A stretch of 64,000 nucleotides of DNA. Source: Pseudomonas maumuensis (GTDB lineage Bacteria; Pseudomonadota; Gammaproteobacteria; Pseudomonadales; Pseudomonadaceae). This document shows, piece by piece, positions 45,244 through 54,559 of this stretch (its first letter is position 1; each line of letters begins with the position of its first letter). The notes beneath the pieces were generated by a model. That model was not told where the DNA came from. It searched no databases and saw nothing but the letters and a program-made list of their open reading frames with translations. The DNA lies in contig NZ_CP077077.1 in NCBI RefSeq assembly GCF_019139675.1, positions 4,588,001-4,652,000 on the forward strand, written 5' to 3'. A program made the position numbers and the translations under genes.

Positions 45244-46685
45244 CCAAGTCTTTGTTGTCCCTGGCGGTAACCGCCTTCATCCTCGGCGGTTGCTCGCTGA
45301 TCCCCGACTACCAGACGCCAGAGGCGCCGGTGGCCGCGCAGTGGCCGCAAGGCCCTGCGTACTCGCCGACCCAATCGGCCGACGTCGCCGCAGCCGAACA
45401 GGGCTGGCGCCAGTTCTTCCACGACCCGGCGCTGCAGCAACTGATCCAGACGTCGCTGGAAAACAACCGCGACCTGCGGGTCGCGGCGTTGAACATCGAC
45501 GCCTACCGCGCGCAGTACCGCATCCAGCGCGCCGACCTGCTGCCAGCGGTTTCCGCCAATGGCAGCGGCAGCCGCCAACGGGTGCCGGCGAACATGTCGC
45601 AGACCGGCGAGGCGAACATCACCAGCCAGTACTCGGCCACCCTGGGTGTCAGCGCCTATGAGCTGGACCTGTTCGGCCGGGTGCGCAGCCTGACCCAGCA
45701 GGCCCTGGAAACCTACCTGTCCAGCGAACAGGCGCGCCGCTCCACGCAGATCAGCCTGGTGGCCAGCGTGGCCAACGCCTATTACACCTGGCAGGCCGAC
45801 CAGGCGCTGCTGAAGCTGACCGAGGAAACGCTCAAGACGTACGAAGAGAGCTACAACCTGACCCGCCGCAGCAATGAGGTGGGCGTGGCCTCGGCCCTGG
45901 ACCTGAGCCAGGCGCGCACTGCCGTCGAAGGCGCTCGCGTCAAGCTGTCGCAGTACCAGCGCCTGGTCGCCCAGGACCTGAACAGCCTCACCGTGCTGGT
46001 AGGTACCGGCGTGCCGGCCAACCTGCCCAAGCCGCTGGAGCTCAATGCCGACCAGCTGGCCGAAGTGCCGGCCGGCCTGCCGTCCGACATCCTGCAGCGC
46101 CGCCCCGACATCCAGGAGGCCGAGCACCTGCTCAAGGCCGCCAACGCCAACATCGGCGCGGCCCGGGCCGCGTTCTTCCCGAGCATCAGCCTGACCGCCA
46201 ACGCCGGTACTCTGAGCCCGGATATGGGCGGGCTGTTCAAGGGCGGTTCGGGCACCTGGCTGTTCCAGCCGCAGATCAACCTGCCGATCTTCAACGCCGG
46301 CAGCCTGCGGGCCAGCCTGGACTACTCGAAGATCCAGAAGGACATCAACGTCGCCAAGTACGAAAAGACCATCCAGACCGCCTTCCAGGAAGTCGCCGAT
46401 GGCCTGGCCGCACGCAAGACGTTCGAAGAGCAGTTGCAGGCCCAGCGTGACCTGGTGGCCGCCAACCAGGACTACTACCGCCTGGCCGAGCGCCGCTACC
46501 GCATCGGTATCGACAGCAACCTGACCTTCCTCGATGCCCAGCGCAACCTGTTCAGCGCCCAGCAGTCGTTGATCGGTGATCGCCTGTCGCAGTTGGTCAG
46601 CGAGGTCAACCTGTACAAGGCCCTCGGCGGCGGCTGGTACGAGCAGACCCAGCAGCAGGCTTCGATCCAGACACCGAAAGGCTGA
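45240..46685 (+). CDS. ttgC: RND efflux outer-membrane channel TtgC
   Basis: The 481-residue outer-membrane factor has a lipoprotein signal ending ILGGC (C18) and two OEP repeats. These cover about 60-250 and 270-465 ([19 protein letters not shown], then [10 protein letters not shown] and [17 protein letters not shown]). It forms the TolC-type trimer that completes TtgABC, equivalent to OprM. Its ATG overlaps the ttgB stop. A strong terminator follows. Confidence 0.95.
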   Translation: MTKSLLSLAVTAFILGGCSLIPDYQTPEAPVAAQWPQGPAYSPTQSADVAAAEQGWRQFFHDPALQQLIQTSLENNRDLRVAALNIDAYRAQYRIQRADLLPAVSANGSGSRQRVPANMSQTGEANITSQYSATLGVSAYELDLFGRVRSLTQQALETYLSSEQARRSTQISLVASVANAYYTWQADQALLKLTEETLKTYEESYNLTRRSNEVGVASALDLSQARTAVEGARVKLSQYQRLVAQDLNSLTVLVGTGVPANLPKPLELNADQLAEVPAGLPSDILQRRPDIQEAEHLLKAANANIGAARAAFFPSISLTANAGTLSPDMGGLFKGGSGTWLFQPQINLPIFNAGSLRASLDYSKIQKDINVAKYEKTIQTAFQEVADGLAARKTFEEQLQAQRDLVAANQDYYRLAERRYRIGIDSNLTFLDAQRNLFSAQQSLIGDRLSQLVSEVNLYKALGGGWYEQTQQQASIQTPKG

Positions 46686-46705
46686 CTGGACCGCTGACAG
46701 CATCA

Positions 46706-46731
46706 AGCCCACCCTTGCGGTGGGCTTTTTG
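46706..46731 (+). terminator. Rho-independent terminator of ttgABC
   Basis: AGCCCACC and GGTGGGCT form an 8-bp stem with a 5-base loop, followed by TTTTTG. It lies 21 bp after the ttgC stop. Confidence 0.92.
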
Positions 46732-46914
46732 TTGCGCGGTCACATTGCGTTCGATAACCGCCCCGTTCCGCTTGCAACGAATTGCCTAGCCCCCACCCTC
46801 CCCCGCACCATCGCCCCCGCAACGTTGCACAAGTTCTCTCTAAAGACGCCTTTCCCTGCGGCCCGCACCCGCAGAGACCCGGCTCGCCCAATAAAAACAA
46901 GAGATCCACGACAG

Positions 46915-48168
46915 ATGAGCACTTTGCAACCCGCACGCCAGCTGCTGCCCGGCCTGTTGGCCCTGTCCTGCGCCCTGCCCGGCGTGGCCGCCGAAGGTGG
47001 CTTCCTGGAAGACGCCAAGGCCAGCCTCAACCTGCGCAACTTCTACATCAACCGCAACTTCATCGACCCGGCCAACCCCCAGGGCAAGGCCGAGGAATGG
47101 ACCCAGAGCTTCATTCTCGACGCCCGCTCCGGCTTTACCCAGGGCACCGTCGGTTTCGGCATCGATGTGCTGGGGCTGTACTCGATCAAGCTCGATGGCG
47201 GCAAGGGTACAGCCGGCACCCACCTGCTGCCGGTGCATGACGACGGTCGCCCGGCGGACGATTTCGGCCGCCTGGGGGTGGCGTTCAAGACGCGCCTGTC
47301 GCAGACCGAACTCAAAGTCGGCGAGTGGATGCCGGTGCTGCCGATCCTGCGTTCGGACGATGGCCGCTCGCTGCCACAGACGTTCCGTGGCGGTCAGCTC
47401 ACCTCGAAGGAGATCGACGGCCTGACCCTGTACGCCGGCCAGTTCCGCGGCAACAGCCCGCGCAACGATGCGAGCATGGAAGACATGTTCATGCAGGGGC
47501 GCGCTGGTATCACCTCCGACCGCTTCAACTTCGCCGGCGGCGAATACAGCTTCAACGACAAGCACACGATGGTCGGTCTGTGGGACGCCCGGCTGAAAGA
47601 CATCTATCGCCAGCAGTACCTGAACCTGGTGCATAGCCAGCCGTTGGGCGATTGGACCCTGGGCGCCAACCTCGGCTACTTCCTCGGCAAGGAGGATGGC
47701 AGCGCACGCGCCGGCGACCTGGACAACCGTACCGCCTCGGCCATGCTCTCGGCGCGCTACCGGGGCCACACCTTCTATGTCGGCCTGCAGAAGGTCAGTG
47801 GCGACGACGCCTGGATGCGGGTCAACGGCACAAGTGGCGGCACGCTGGCCAACGACAGTTACAACGCCAGCTTCGACAACGCCAAGGAGCGCTCCTGGCA
47901 ACTGCGTCACGACTTCAATTTCGTCACCGTCGGCATCCCCGGCCTGACCTTGATGAACCGCTACATCAAAGGCGACAACGTGCATGCCGGGGGAGCGGAC
48001 GATGGCAAGGAATGGGCCCGGGAGACCGAGCTGGCCTATGTGGTGCAGGCCGGGACGTTCAAGGACCTGTCGGTAAAATGGCGCAACTCGACCATGCGCA
48101 GGGATTTCAGCAGCAACGCGTTCGATGAGAACCGCTTGATCGTCAGCTATCCGTTGAACCTGCTATAG
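46915..48168 (+). CDS. OprD-family outer-membrane porin (BenF-like)
   Basis: The 417-residue protein has a signal peptide (about 1-26, ending PGVAA). The first mature residues, EGGFLEDAKASLNLRNFYIN, are the OprD-family start. The rest forms a monomeric 18-strand barrel ending in a hydrophobic L residue. Such channels take up amino acids or aromatic acids. The nearby pca genes suggest an aromatic acid, but this is inferred. The ATG at 46915 gives the signal peptide. The longer upstream frame overlaps ttgC and is rejected. Confidence 0.9.
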   Translation: MSTLQPARQLLPGLLALSCALPGVAAEGGFLEDAKASLNLRNFYINRNFIDPANPQGKAEEWTQSFILDARSGFTQGTVGFGIDVLGLYSIKLDGGKGTAGTHLLPVHDDGRPADDFGRLGVAFKTRLSQTELKVGEWMPVLPILRSDDGRSLPQTFRGGQLTSKEIDGLTLYAGQFRGNSPRNDASMEDMFMQGRAGITSDRFNFAGGEYSFNDKHTMVGLWDARLKDIYRQQYLNLVHSQPLGDWTLGANLGYFLGKEDGSARAGDLDNRTASAMLSARYRGHTFYVGLQKVSGDDAWMRVNGTSGGTLANDSYNASFDNAKERSWQLRHDFNFVTVGIPGLTLMNRYIKGDNVHAGGADDGKEWARETELAYVVQAGTFKDLSVKWRNSTMRRDFSSNAFDENRLIVSYPLNLL

Positions 48169-48173
48169 CAGAT

Positions 48174-48209
48174 CCGGCCTCATCGCGGATTTGCCCACGA
48201 TGAGGCCGG
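48174..48209. repeat. REP-like hairpin after the porin gene
   Basis: CCGGCCTCATCG and CGATGAGGCCGG are paired around CGGATTTGCCCA. It retains the type-A outer arms but has lost most of the inner REP sequence. Confidence 0.7.
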
Positions 48210-48317
48210 GCAATCCAATAAAGAACAAAAATGAATATACAAAGCAAATAACATTCTTTGACGGCATAAGCATCGAGCCGCTAAAACCCAGCTTCAGCCT
48301 CGCACCAGAGCCCGAGC

Positions 48318-49301
48318 ATGGACCTCCGCCAACTGCGCTATTTCATCGCACTCACCGAATACCGCAGTTTCGTCCGCGCCGCCGACGCCATGGGTATCAC
48401 CCAACCCGCCTTCAGCCGCGCAATCCAGAACCTCGAACATACCTTTGGCTGTGCCCTGGTCGATCGCGCCAGCAAGGCATTGCCCCCCACCCCCGAGGGC
48501 CAGGTGGTGTTGCAACATGCCCGTCGCCTGGTCCAGGGCGCCGCGCAACTGAACAACGACGTCCTGCAGATGACCAAGCTCGATGCCGGAGAGCTGCGCT
48601 TCGGCAGCGGCCCGGCCCTGGCCGTACGCCTGGTGCCCCAGGCCCTGCACCATTTCATCGGGGCTCATCCCGGCATCCGCACCGACTTGCTGGTGGACAA
48701 TGCCGAGCGCCTGGGACAGGCACTGCGTCGCGAGCAGATCGAGTTTTTCGTCGATGACGTGCGGCCCTTCGAGGCCGATCCCAACTTCCACACCGAGGCA
48801 CTGTCCCCACGCCCAGGCCTGTTCTTCTGCCGCCCCGGGCACCCATTGCTGGCCAAGGACAGCCTGTCGACCAACGACCTGTTCGCCTACCCGCTGGCCA
48901 GCGCCCTGCTGGCCCCCGGCGTGCGCAAACGCCTGGCCAATCTCAGCGGACGCACCGACTTCACCCCGCACCTGCAGACCGAGCACCTGGCGGTGTTGCG
49001 CAGCGTGGTGCTGGCCAGCGACGCCATCGGCACGGCCAGTGAGGAAGCGGTGGCCGAGGACTTGGCCGCCGGCAACCTGGTACGCCTGCACTGGCGCAAC
49101 CTGCCGCCGGGCCTGGAAGTGCTCAGCGTGTACTGCGGGATCATCAGCCGCAGCGGCCAGCGCCTGTCACCGGCGGCGCGGGCAATGATCGACACCCTGG
49201 TCAGCCTGGATGCTGCCCCATCGCCCGCAGACGTGGCGCATCGACAATCTCCACCTCGCCATAGCCCAGGCGCACCACGCCGTCCTGTTCGAGGCTCCTG
49301 A
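48318..49301 (+). CDS. LysR-family regulator with extended C terminus
   Basis: The 327-residue protein has an N-terminal HTH (YFIALTEYRSFVRAADAMGITQPAFSRAIQNLE, about 8-40) and a LysR effector domain to about residue 296. The last 30 residues are basic, proline-rich and antisense to the end of the Crp-like gene, overlapping it by 101 bp. They do not look like a normal LysR tail, so the original stop may have been lost. The target is unknown. The porin upstream is a candidate. Confidence 0.87.
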   Translation: MDLRQLRYFIALTEYRSFVRAADAMGITQPAFSRAIQNLEHTFGCALVDRASKALPPTPEGQVVLQHARRLVQGAAQLNNDVLQMTKLDAGELRFGSGPALAVRLVPQALHHFIGAHPGIRTDLLVDNAERLGQALRREQIEFFVDDVRPFEADPNFHTEALSPRPGLFFCRPGHPLLAKDSLSTNDLFAYPLASALLAPGVRKRLANLSGRTDFTPHLQTEHLAVLRSVVLASDAIGTASEEAVAEDLAAGNLVRLHWRNLPPGLEVLSVYCGIISRSGQRLSPAARAMIDTLVSLDAAPSPADVAHRQSPPRHSPGAPRRPVRGS

Positions 49302-49887
49302 GGATCTGGTTGATGGTCTGGCGCGACAGCGACAGCATCAAGGCCAGCTGTTCCTGGGACACCTGCAAGCGCCATTGGGCGACATCGCGCTCACCATAGC
49401 CTTCGGCCATCTGCAACAGCCGTTGCGCCACCCGCGGCGCGGCGGCCAGCAGGCTCTGCTGCTCGAGGGCGACGAACACCCAGCGTAACTTGTGGCTCAT
49501 CAACAGGGCCAGGTCGCGCCAGTGTTCTGGCTCGCACGCCAACCATTCCAGCAACGGCGCCTGGGGAATCCACAGCAGGCGTGTCGGCCCCTCGGCATAG
49601 GCATCATGGGTGCGCGGCTGGCCATCGAACAGGCTGATCTCGCCGAACCAGTGGGGTGACTCGACCAGCGTCAGCAACGCCTCCTTGCCTGCGCTGCTGA
49701 CCGCCCCGACCCGCATCGCCCCTTCGAGTACCGCATACAGGCCACACGGCGCATCGCCGCGCTGGAACAGGCGCTGCCCCGCGGCCAGCTCACGCAAACG
49801 GCCCAGGGCCAGCAGACTATCCTGAACGGTAACGGGCAACTGCCGGAACCATTGGCCATGCAGCAGCTGAGTACGCGGATCGTGCAT
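49201..49887 (-). CDS. Crp/Fnr-family transcriptional regulator
   Basis: The 228-residue protein has a cNMP-binding-type jelly roll (about 15-125, LFQRGDAPCGLYAVLEGAMRV, then WFGEISLFDGQPRTHDA). A dimer helix and a C-terminal HTH follow (VSQEQLALMLSLSRQTINQILRSLEQDGVV, about 180-209). There are no Fnr cysteines, so an oxygen-sensing iron-sulfur cluster is unlikely. Effector and targets are unknown. GAGG before the ATG at 49887 supports the start; a TTG 12 bases upstream is less likely. Its 3' end overlaps the convergent LysR gene. Confidence 0.9.
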   Translation of the reverse strand: MHDPRTQLLHGQWFRQLPVTVQDSLLALGRLRELAAGQRLFQRGDAPCGLYAVLEGAMRVGAVSSAGKEALLTLVESPHWFGEISLFDGQPRTHDAYAEGPTRLLWIPQAPLLEWLACEPEHWRDLALLMSHKLRWVFVALEQQSLLAAAPRVAQRLLQMAEGYGERDVAQWRLQVSQEQLALMLSLSRQTINQILRSLEQDGVVRLGYGEVEIVDAPRLRAMGQHPG

Positions 49888-49979
49888 GGCACCTCGCAAA
49901 GCGAACTCTGTCGGCCAGGCGACAGACGACGATGAATGAACAGGGGCAAGCTGTGCTCACCCCTGATGGAGGAACAACA

Positions 49980-50504
49980 ATGAAAAACCTCGTCGAGCAT
50001 CTGAGTCAATACGCGGCCTACCACCGCGATCCACGCAACATCGCCACCCACTTCATCGGCATTCCGCTGATCGTGCTGGCCGTGGCCGTGCTGCTGTCAC
50101 GCCCGGGCTGGGACGTGGTGGGCCTCTGGCTGTCGCCGGCACTGCTGCTGGCGATCTGGTCGGTGTGGTTCTACCTGCGCCTGGACCTGCGCTTCGGCCT
50201 GGTGATGGGCCTGCTGCTGGGCTTGTGCCTGTGGGCCGGCCAGGCGCTGGCCGTGCAGAGTACCGGGCTGTGGCTGAGCGCCGGTCTGGGAGCATTCGTG
50301 GTGGGCTGGATCATCCAGTTCGTCGGACATGCCTACGAAGGGCGCAAGCCGGCATTCGTCGATGACCTGAGCGGGCTGATCGTCGGGCCGCTGTTCGTGG
50401 TGGCGGAGCTGGCGTTCATGGCTGGGCTGTGCGGCGAGCTGAAAAAGGCCGTGGAGGCCAATGCCGGGCCTGTCGCCGTTCGCCAGAAGAAAGCCGCAGT
50501 ATGA
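49980..50504 (+). CDS. Mpo1-like (DUF962) membrane protein
   Basis: The 174-residue protein has four hydrophobic helices and conserved histidines in YAAYHRDPRNIATHFIGIPL and FVGHAYEGRKPAF. This is the DUF962/Mpo1 pattern. Yeast Mpo1 is an iron-dependent dioxygenase of 2-hydroxy fatty acids, so a lipid role is plausible here but unproven. GGAGG nine bases before the ATG at 49980 fixes the start. It is divergent from the Crp-like gene. Confidence 0.85.
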   Translation: MKNLVEHLSQYAAYHRDPRNIATHFIGIPLIVLAVAVLLSRPGWDVVGLWLSPALLLAIWSVWFYLRLDLRFGLVMGLLLGLCLWAGQALAVQSTGLWLSAGLGAFVVGWIIQFVGHAYEGRKPAFVDDLSGLIVGPLFVVAELAFMAGLCGELKKAVEANAGPVAVRQKKAAV

Positions 50505-50521
50505 CGGTGGCATTGCGTATT

Positions 50522-50597
50522 CCTCATCGCTGGCAAGCCAGCTCCCACAAGAGCAGCTGATGCCGGTCCCTGTGGGAGCTGGCTTGCCAGCGATGAA
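50522..50597. repeat. REP inverted pair (type B)
   Basis: TCATCGCTGGCAAGCCAGCT and AGCTGGCTTGCCAGCGATGA are near-perfect inverted arms about 20 bp apart. They separate the Mpo1-like gene from convergent pcaC. Confidence 0.88.
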
Positions 50598-50614
50598 GGC
50601 GACACCAATTCACC

Positions 50615-51007
50615 TCACTGCCGCGACTCAACCCCCAACTCATCCCACACCGACTCGGCCAGGTGAAACGTGGCATTGGCTGCCGGGATCCCGCAGTAGA
50701 TCGCGCTCTGCATGATCACTTCCTTGATCTCTTCCCGCGTCACGCCATTGTTGGCGGCCGCGCGCAGGTGCAGCTTGAGTTCGTCGTTGCGGTTCATGCC
50801 GATCAGCATGGCGATGGTGATCAAGCTGCGAGTGTGCCGGGGCAGGCCGGGGCGGGTCCAGATATCGCCCCAGGCGTGCCGGGTGATCATCTCCTGGAAC
50901 TCGCCGTTGAAGTCGTTGAGCTTCTCCAGGCTGCGGTCGACATGGGCATCGCCGAGCACCGCACGGCGTACCTGCATGCCCGCCTCGTAGCGTTGTTTCT
51001 CGTCCAC
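50615..51007 (-). CDS. pcaC: 4-carboxymuconolactone decarboxylase PcaC
   Basis: The 130-residue protein is a CMD-family decarboxylase (FQEMITRHAWGDIWTRPGLP, RSLITIAMLIGMNRNDELKLHL). It converts 4-carboxymuconolactone to beta-ketoadipate enol-lactone in the protocatechuate branch. The start is GTG at 51007 with AGGA upstream. It is the last gene of the pca series, 10 bp after pcaD. Length equals P. putida PcaC. Confidence 0.95.
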   Translation of the reverse strand: MDEKQRYEAGMQVRRAVLGDAHVDRSLEKLNDFNGEFQEMITRHAWGDIWTRPGLPRHTRSLITIAMLIGMNRNDELKLHLRAAANNGVTREEIKEVIMQSAIYCGIPAANATFHLAESVWDELGVESRQ

Positions 51008-51017
51008 GGTGTATTCC

Positions 51018-51809
51018 TCAAAGGCTCAGCAGGAAGTCGAGCACTCGGCGGCTGAATGGCGCGCCAATCTCGACGTTGGACAGGTGCGCGGCCGGGAACT
51101 CGACATATTCGGCACCGAGGATTCCAGTTTGCATGAAGCGACCGTGCTCGGGGGTGGTCACCGCATCGGCGCAGCCGGCAACGATCAGCGTCGGCACCTG
51201 GATAGCGTTGAGCTGGTCTCGGAAGTCGGCATCGCGCACTGCGGCGCAGTTGGCGGCGTAGCCTTCGGGCGAGGTCTGCGCCAACATCTGGCAGATGCGC
51301 AAGGTCCGTTCCGGTTCGGCGGCGGCGAACGCCGGGGTAAACCAGCGAGCGATGGAAGCATCGCGCAAATCGGCCATGGCCTGCCGGCCGCCCGCGAGCA
51401 CAGTGTCGATACGGCTGTTCCACACCTCGTCATTGCCGATCTTCGCCGCGGTATTGCACAAGGTCAGGCTGAGCAGGCGGCTGCCGGCATTGATGCCCAG
51501 CCACTGACCGATCAACCCGCCCATGGACAGGCCGATGAAGTGGGCTTTTTCGATGTCCAGCGCATCGAGCATCGCCAGCACGTCGTGACCCAGTTGCTCG
51601 ATGCTGTAAGGGCCCTCGGTGACCAGCGATTGGCCATGGCCACGGGTGTCGTAGCGCAATACACGGAAGTGCTCGGTCCACGTCGGGATCTGCGCATCCC
51701 ACATCTGCAGGTCGGTGCCCAACGAGTTGGACAAGACCAGCACCGGGGCATCGGCCGGGCCGTCGAGTCGGTAATGCAATGCGCCATCGGCCAGTTGCAC
51801 ATGTGCCAC
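51018..51809 (-). CDS. pcaD: Beta-ketoadipate enol-lactone hydrolase PcaD
   Basis: The 263-residue alpha/beta hydrolase has an oxyanion region NSLGTDLQMW and the nucleophile elbow GLSMGG near residue 93. DAVT and HLSNVE lie near the end, supplying the likely aspartate and histidine. It opens beta-ketoadipate enol-lactone to beta-ketoadipate in the cytoplasm. It lies between pcaB (12 bp upstream) and pcaC, as in other P. putida strains. Confidence 0.94.
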   Translation of the reverse strand: MAHVQLADGALHYRLDGPADAPVLVLSNSLGTDLQMWDAQIPTWTEHFRVLRYDTRGHGQSLVTEGPYSIEQLGHDVLAMLDALDIEKAHFIGLSMGGLIGQWLGINAGSRLLSLTLCNTAAKIGNDEVWNSRIDTVLAGGRQAMADLRDASIARWFTPAFAAAEPERTLRICQMLAQTSPEGYAANCAAVRDADFRDQLNAIQVPTLIVAGCADAVTTPEHGRFMQTGILGAEYVEFPAAHLSNVEIGAPFSRRVLDFLLSL

Positions 51810-51821
51810 AGCGGTCTCCTT

Positions 51822-53174
51822 TCAGGCAGTGAAACGTTGATGTTCGGCTACGGCGCGCGCCACCCAGACGCGGGCCTGGCCCAGGTAATGGGTGGGGTCG
51901 AGCAGACGGTCGAGCTCTTCGCCGGACAACTCGGCGTTGACCTGCGGTTCATCGCCGAGCACGGCACGCAGATGGCGTCCTTCGGCCACGGCGCGCTGGC
52001 AGCACTGCTCCAGCAGGTGATGGGCACGGTCGCGGCCCAGGCGCTGGGCGAGGACGATGCTGACCGCCTCGGCCAGCACCAGGCCCTGGGTGAGGTCGAG
52101 GTTGCGGCGCATGCGCTCGGCGTCCACTTCCATGCCTTCGGCGATCACCTGGGCCTGGCGCAGGGCGCCGGAGACCAGGCAGCAGATCTCCGGCAGAGTT
52201 TCCCACTCGGCGTGCCACAGGCCGAGGCTGCGTTCGTGCTCCTGGGGCATCGCGCTGAACAAGGTCGAGAGCAGCCCGGGCACCCGGGTGGCGGCGCCGA
52301 TCAGCACCGCCGCCCCGACCGGATTGCGCTTGTGCGGCATGGTCGAGGAACCGCCTTTGCCCGGCGCGGCAGGCTCGAACAACTCGCCCGCCTCGGTCTG
52401 CATCAGCAGGCTGACGTCACGGCCAAACTTGCCCAGGCTACCGGCGACCAGGCCCAGTACCGAGGCGAACTCCACCAGGCGGTCACGCTGGGTGTGCCAC
52501 GGTTGTTCGGGCAAGGACAGCTTCAGTTGCGCGGCCAGGGCCTCGGCCACCGGCAGCGCTTTGCTGCCCAGCGCCGCCAGGCTGCCGGAAGCGCCACCGA
52601 ACTGCAGCACCAGCAGGCGCGGGCGCAGTTCCTTGAGGCGTTGCCGATGGCGAGTCAGGGCGCCAAGCACACCGGCCAGCTTCATGCCCAGCGTCACCGG
52701 CGTGGCATGCTGCAGCCAGGTCCGCCCCACCAGCGGCGTGTCGGCATGTTGCAATGCCTGACGCGCCAGGGTGTCGGCCAGCTTGCCCAGATCGCTTTCG
52801 AGCAACCCCAGGGCATCGCGCAGTTGCAGCACCAGGCCGCTGTCCATCGCATCCTGGCTGGTGGCGCCCAGGTGTACGTAGCGCTCGGCTTCGGCCACGC
52901 CACTGGCGACCACCTTGCCCAGGGCCTTGACCAGCGGGATCGCCGAATTGCCGGCCACCGCGATGGCCTCGGCCAGCGCCCGGGCATCGTAGCGCTCGGC
53001 CTTGCAGGCCGCCTCGATGGCAGTCACCGCCGTGTGCGGCACCAGCCCGGCGGCCGCTTCGGCGCGGGCCAGGGCCGCCTCGAAGTCGAGCATGCCCTGT
53101 AACCGGCCCCGGTCGGAGAAAACCTCGCGCATGGCCGGGGCGGTGAAGTAGGCGTCGAACAGTTGGTTGCTCAT
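51822..53174 (-). CDS. pcaB: 3-carboxy-cis,cis-muconate cycloisomerase PcaB
   Basis: The 450-residue protein belongs to the fumarase/aspartase superfamily, with the signature GSSTMPHKRNP near residue 266. It cyclises 3-carboxy-cis,cis-muconate to 4-carboxymuconolactone. GATSQDAMDSG is the substrate loop. It follows pcaT by 9 bp. The pcaGH genes for protocatechuate 3,4-dioxygenase, the preceding step, are not in the window. Confidence 0.95.
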   Translation of the reverse strand: MSNQLFDAYFTAPAMREVFSDRGRLQGMLDFEAALARAEAAAGLVPHTAVTAIEAACKAERYDARALAEAIAVAGNSAIPLVKALGKVVASGVAEAERYVHLGATSQDAMDSGLVLQLRDALGLLESDLGKLADTLARQALQHADTPLVGRTWLQHATPVTLGMKLAGVLGALTRHRQRLKELRPRLLVLQFGGASGSLAALGSKALPVAEALAAQLKLSLPEQPWHTQRDRLVEFASVLGLVAGSLGKFGRDVSLLMQTEAGELFEPAAPGKGGSSTMPHKRNPVGAAVLIGAATRVPGLLSTLFSAMPQEHERSLGLWHAEWETLPEICCLVSGALRQAQVIAEGMEVDAERMRRNLDLTQGLVLAEAVSIVLAQRLGRDRAHHLLEQCCQRAVAEGRHLRAVLGDEPQVNAELSGEELDRLLDPTHYLGQARVWVARAVAEHQRFTA

Positions 53175-53183
53175 GCAACGTCC

Positions 53184-54473
53184 TTAGTGATCGTGGTGCA
53201 GGTACGCCGCCTGCTTCGGCAGGCGCAGGCTGAACAGGAAAGCCACCGCCATCATGGCGGTCACGTACCAGTAGAAGGTGTTCTCCATCCCCAAGGTTTT
53301 CAAGCCCAGTGCCACGTATTCGGCCGAGCCGCCGAACACCGCGTTGGCCACGGCGTAGGCCAGCCCCACGCCCAATGCGCGAACCTGTGGCGGGAACATC
53401 TCGGCCTTCACCAGGCCGCTGATGGAGGTGTAGAAGCTGACAATGCACAAGGCCAGGGTAACCAGCACGAAGGCCATGAACGGGCTGGTCACGGTCTTCA
53501 GCGCCATCAGCAAGGGGACGGTGAATAGCGTCCCCAGTGCGCCGAAAAGCAGCATCGAATTACGCCGACCGATGCGGTCGGAGAGCATGCCGAACAGCGG
53601 CTGCAGGATCATGAACAGGAACAGCGCGCCGGTCATGACGAAACTGGCACTCTTGGCGTTCATGCCGGCGGTGTTGACCAGGTACTTCTGCATGTAGGTG
53701 GTGAAGGTATAGAAGATCAGCGAGCCACCGGCGGTATAACCCAGCACGGTGATGAACGCGGCGGCATGATTGCGGAACAACCCGCTGATGCTGCCGGCAT
53801 CCTTGTCCTGGCGGGTCTCGGCGCTGCTGGTCTCTTTCAGCGAACGGCGCAGCATCAGCGAAATCAACGCGGCGATGGCACCGACCACGAACGGGATGCG
53901 CCAGCCGTAGGCGCGCAGTTCCTCCTCGGTGAGCAGTTGCTGCAGGATCACCACCACCAGCACCGCCAGCAACTGGCCGCCGATCAGGGTGACGTACTGG
54001 AACGAGGCGAAGAAACCGCGCTGGCCGCGCAGCGCCACTTCACTCATGTAGGTGGCGGTGGTGCCGTACTCACCGCCCACCGACAGCCCCTGGATCAGCC
54101 GCGCCAGCAACAACAGCGCCGGCGCCCAGGTGCCGATGCTGGCGTAGGTGGGCAGGCAGGCGATGATCAACGAGCCGCCGCACATCATCAGTACCGAGAT
54201 CATCAGCGAGTTCTTGCGCCCGTGACGGTCGGCCAGACGGCCGAAGATCCAGCCGCCGATAGGGCGCATCAGGAAGCCCGCAGCGAACACGCCGGCGGTG
54301 TTGAGCAACTGCACCGTGGGGTCGTCGGAGGGGAAGAAGGCCGGGGCGAAGTAGATGGCGCAGAAGGCGTAGACATAGAAGTCGAACCATTCCACCAGGT
54401 TGCCCGACGAGGCGCCGACGATGGCGAAGATACGCTTGCTGCGTTCTTCGCCGGTGTAATAGCTGGAAGTCAT
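53184..54473 (-). CDS. pcaT: MHS-family transporter PcaT
   Basis: The 429-residue, 12-helix MFS protein belongs to the metabolite:H+ symporter group ([51 protein letters not shown]). In P. putida PcaT takes up beta-ketoadipate and related dicarboxylates. Its place between pcaF and pcaB matches the pcaRKFTBDC order. It is a clear paralogue of the kgtP-like protein at 25405-26724. Confidence 0.92.
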   Translation of the reverse strand: MTSSYYTGEERSKRIFAIVGASSGNLVEWFDFYVYAFCAIYFAPAFFPSDDPTVQLLNTAGVFAAGFLMRPIGGWIFGRLADRHGRKNSLMISVLMMCGGSLIIACLPTYASIGTWAPALLLLARLIQGLSVGGEYGTTATYMSEVALRGQRGFFASFQYVTLIGGQLLAVLVVVILQQLLTEEELRAYGWRIPFVVGAIAALISLMLRRSLKETSSAETRQDKDAGSISGLFRNHAAAFITVLGYTAGGSLIFYTFTTYMQKYLVNTAGMNAKSASFVMTGALFLFMILQPLFGMLSDRIGRRNSMLLFGALGTLFTVPLLMALKTVTSPFMAFVLVTLALCIVSFYTSISGLVKAEMFPPQVRALGVGLAYAVANAVFGGSAEYVALGLKTLGMENTFYWYVTAMMAVAFLFSLRLPKQAAYLHHDH

Positions 54474-54559
54474 GGTTTATTACTCCTGGGAGGTCACTGC
54501 AAAGTCTAGACATACCCAGTAATAGTCTCGTTCCACAGAAGGCCTGATCGCGGGGCAGG

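Noticed and set aside
51009..53102. A 697-codon plus-strand frame opposite pcaD and pcaB
   Set aside because: Antisense shadow that spans two confident genes.
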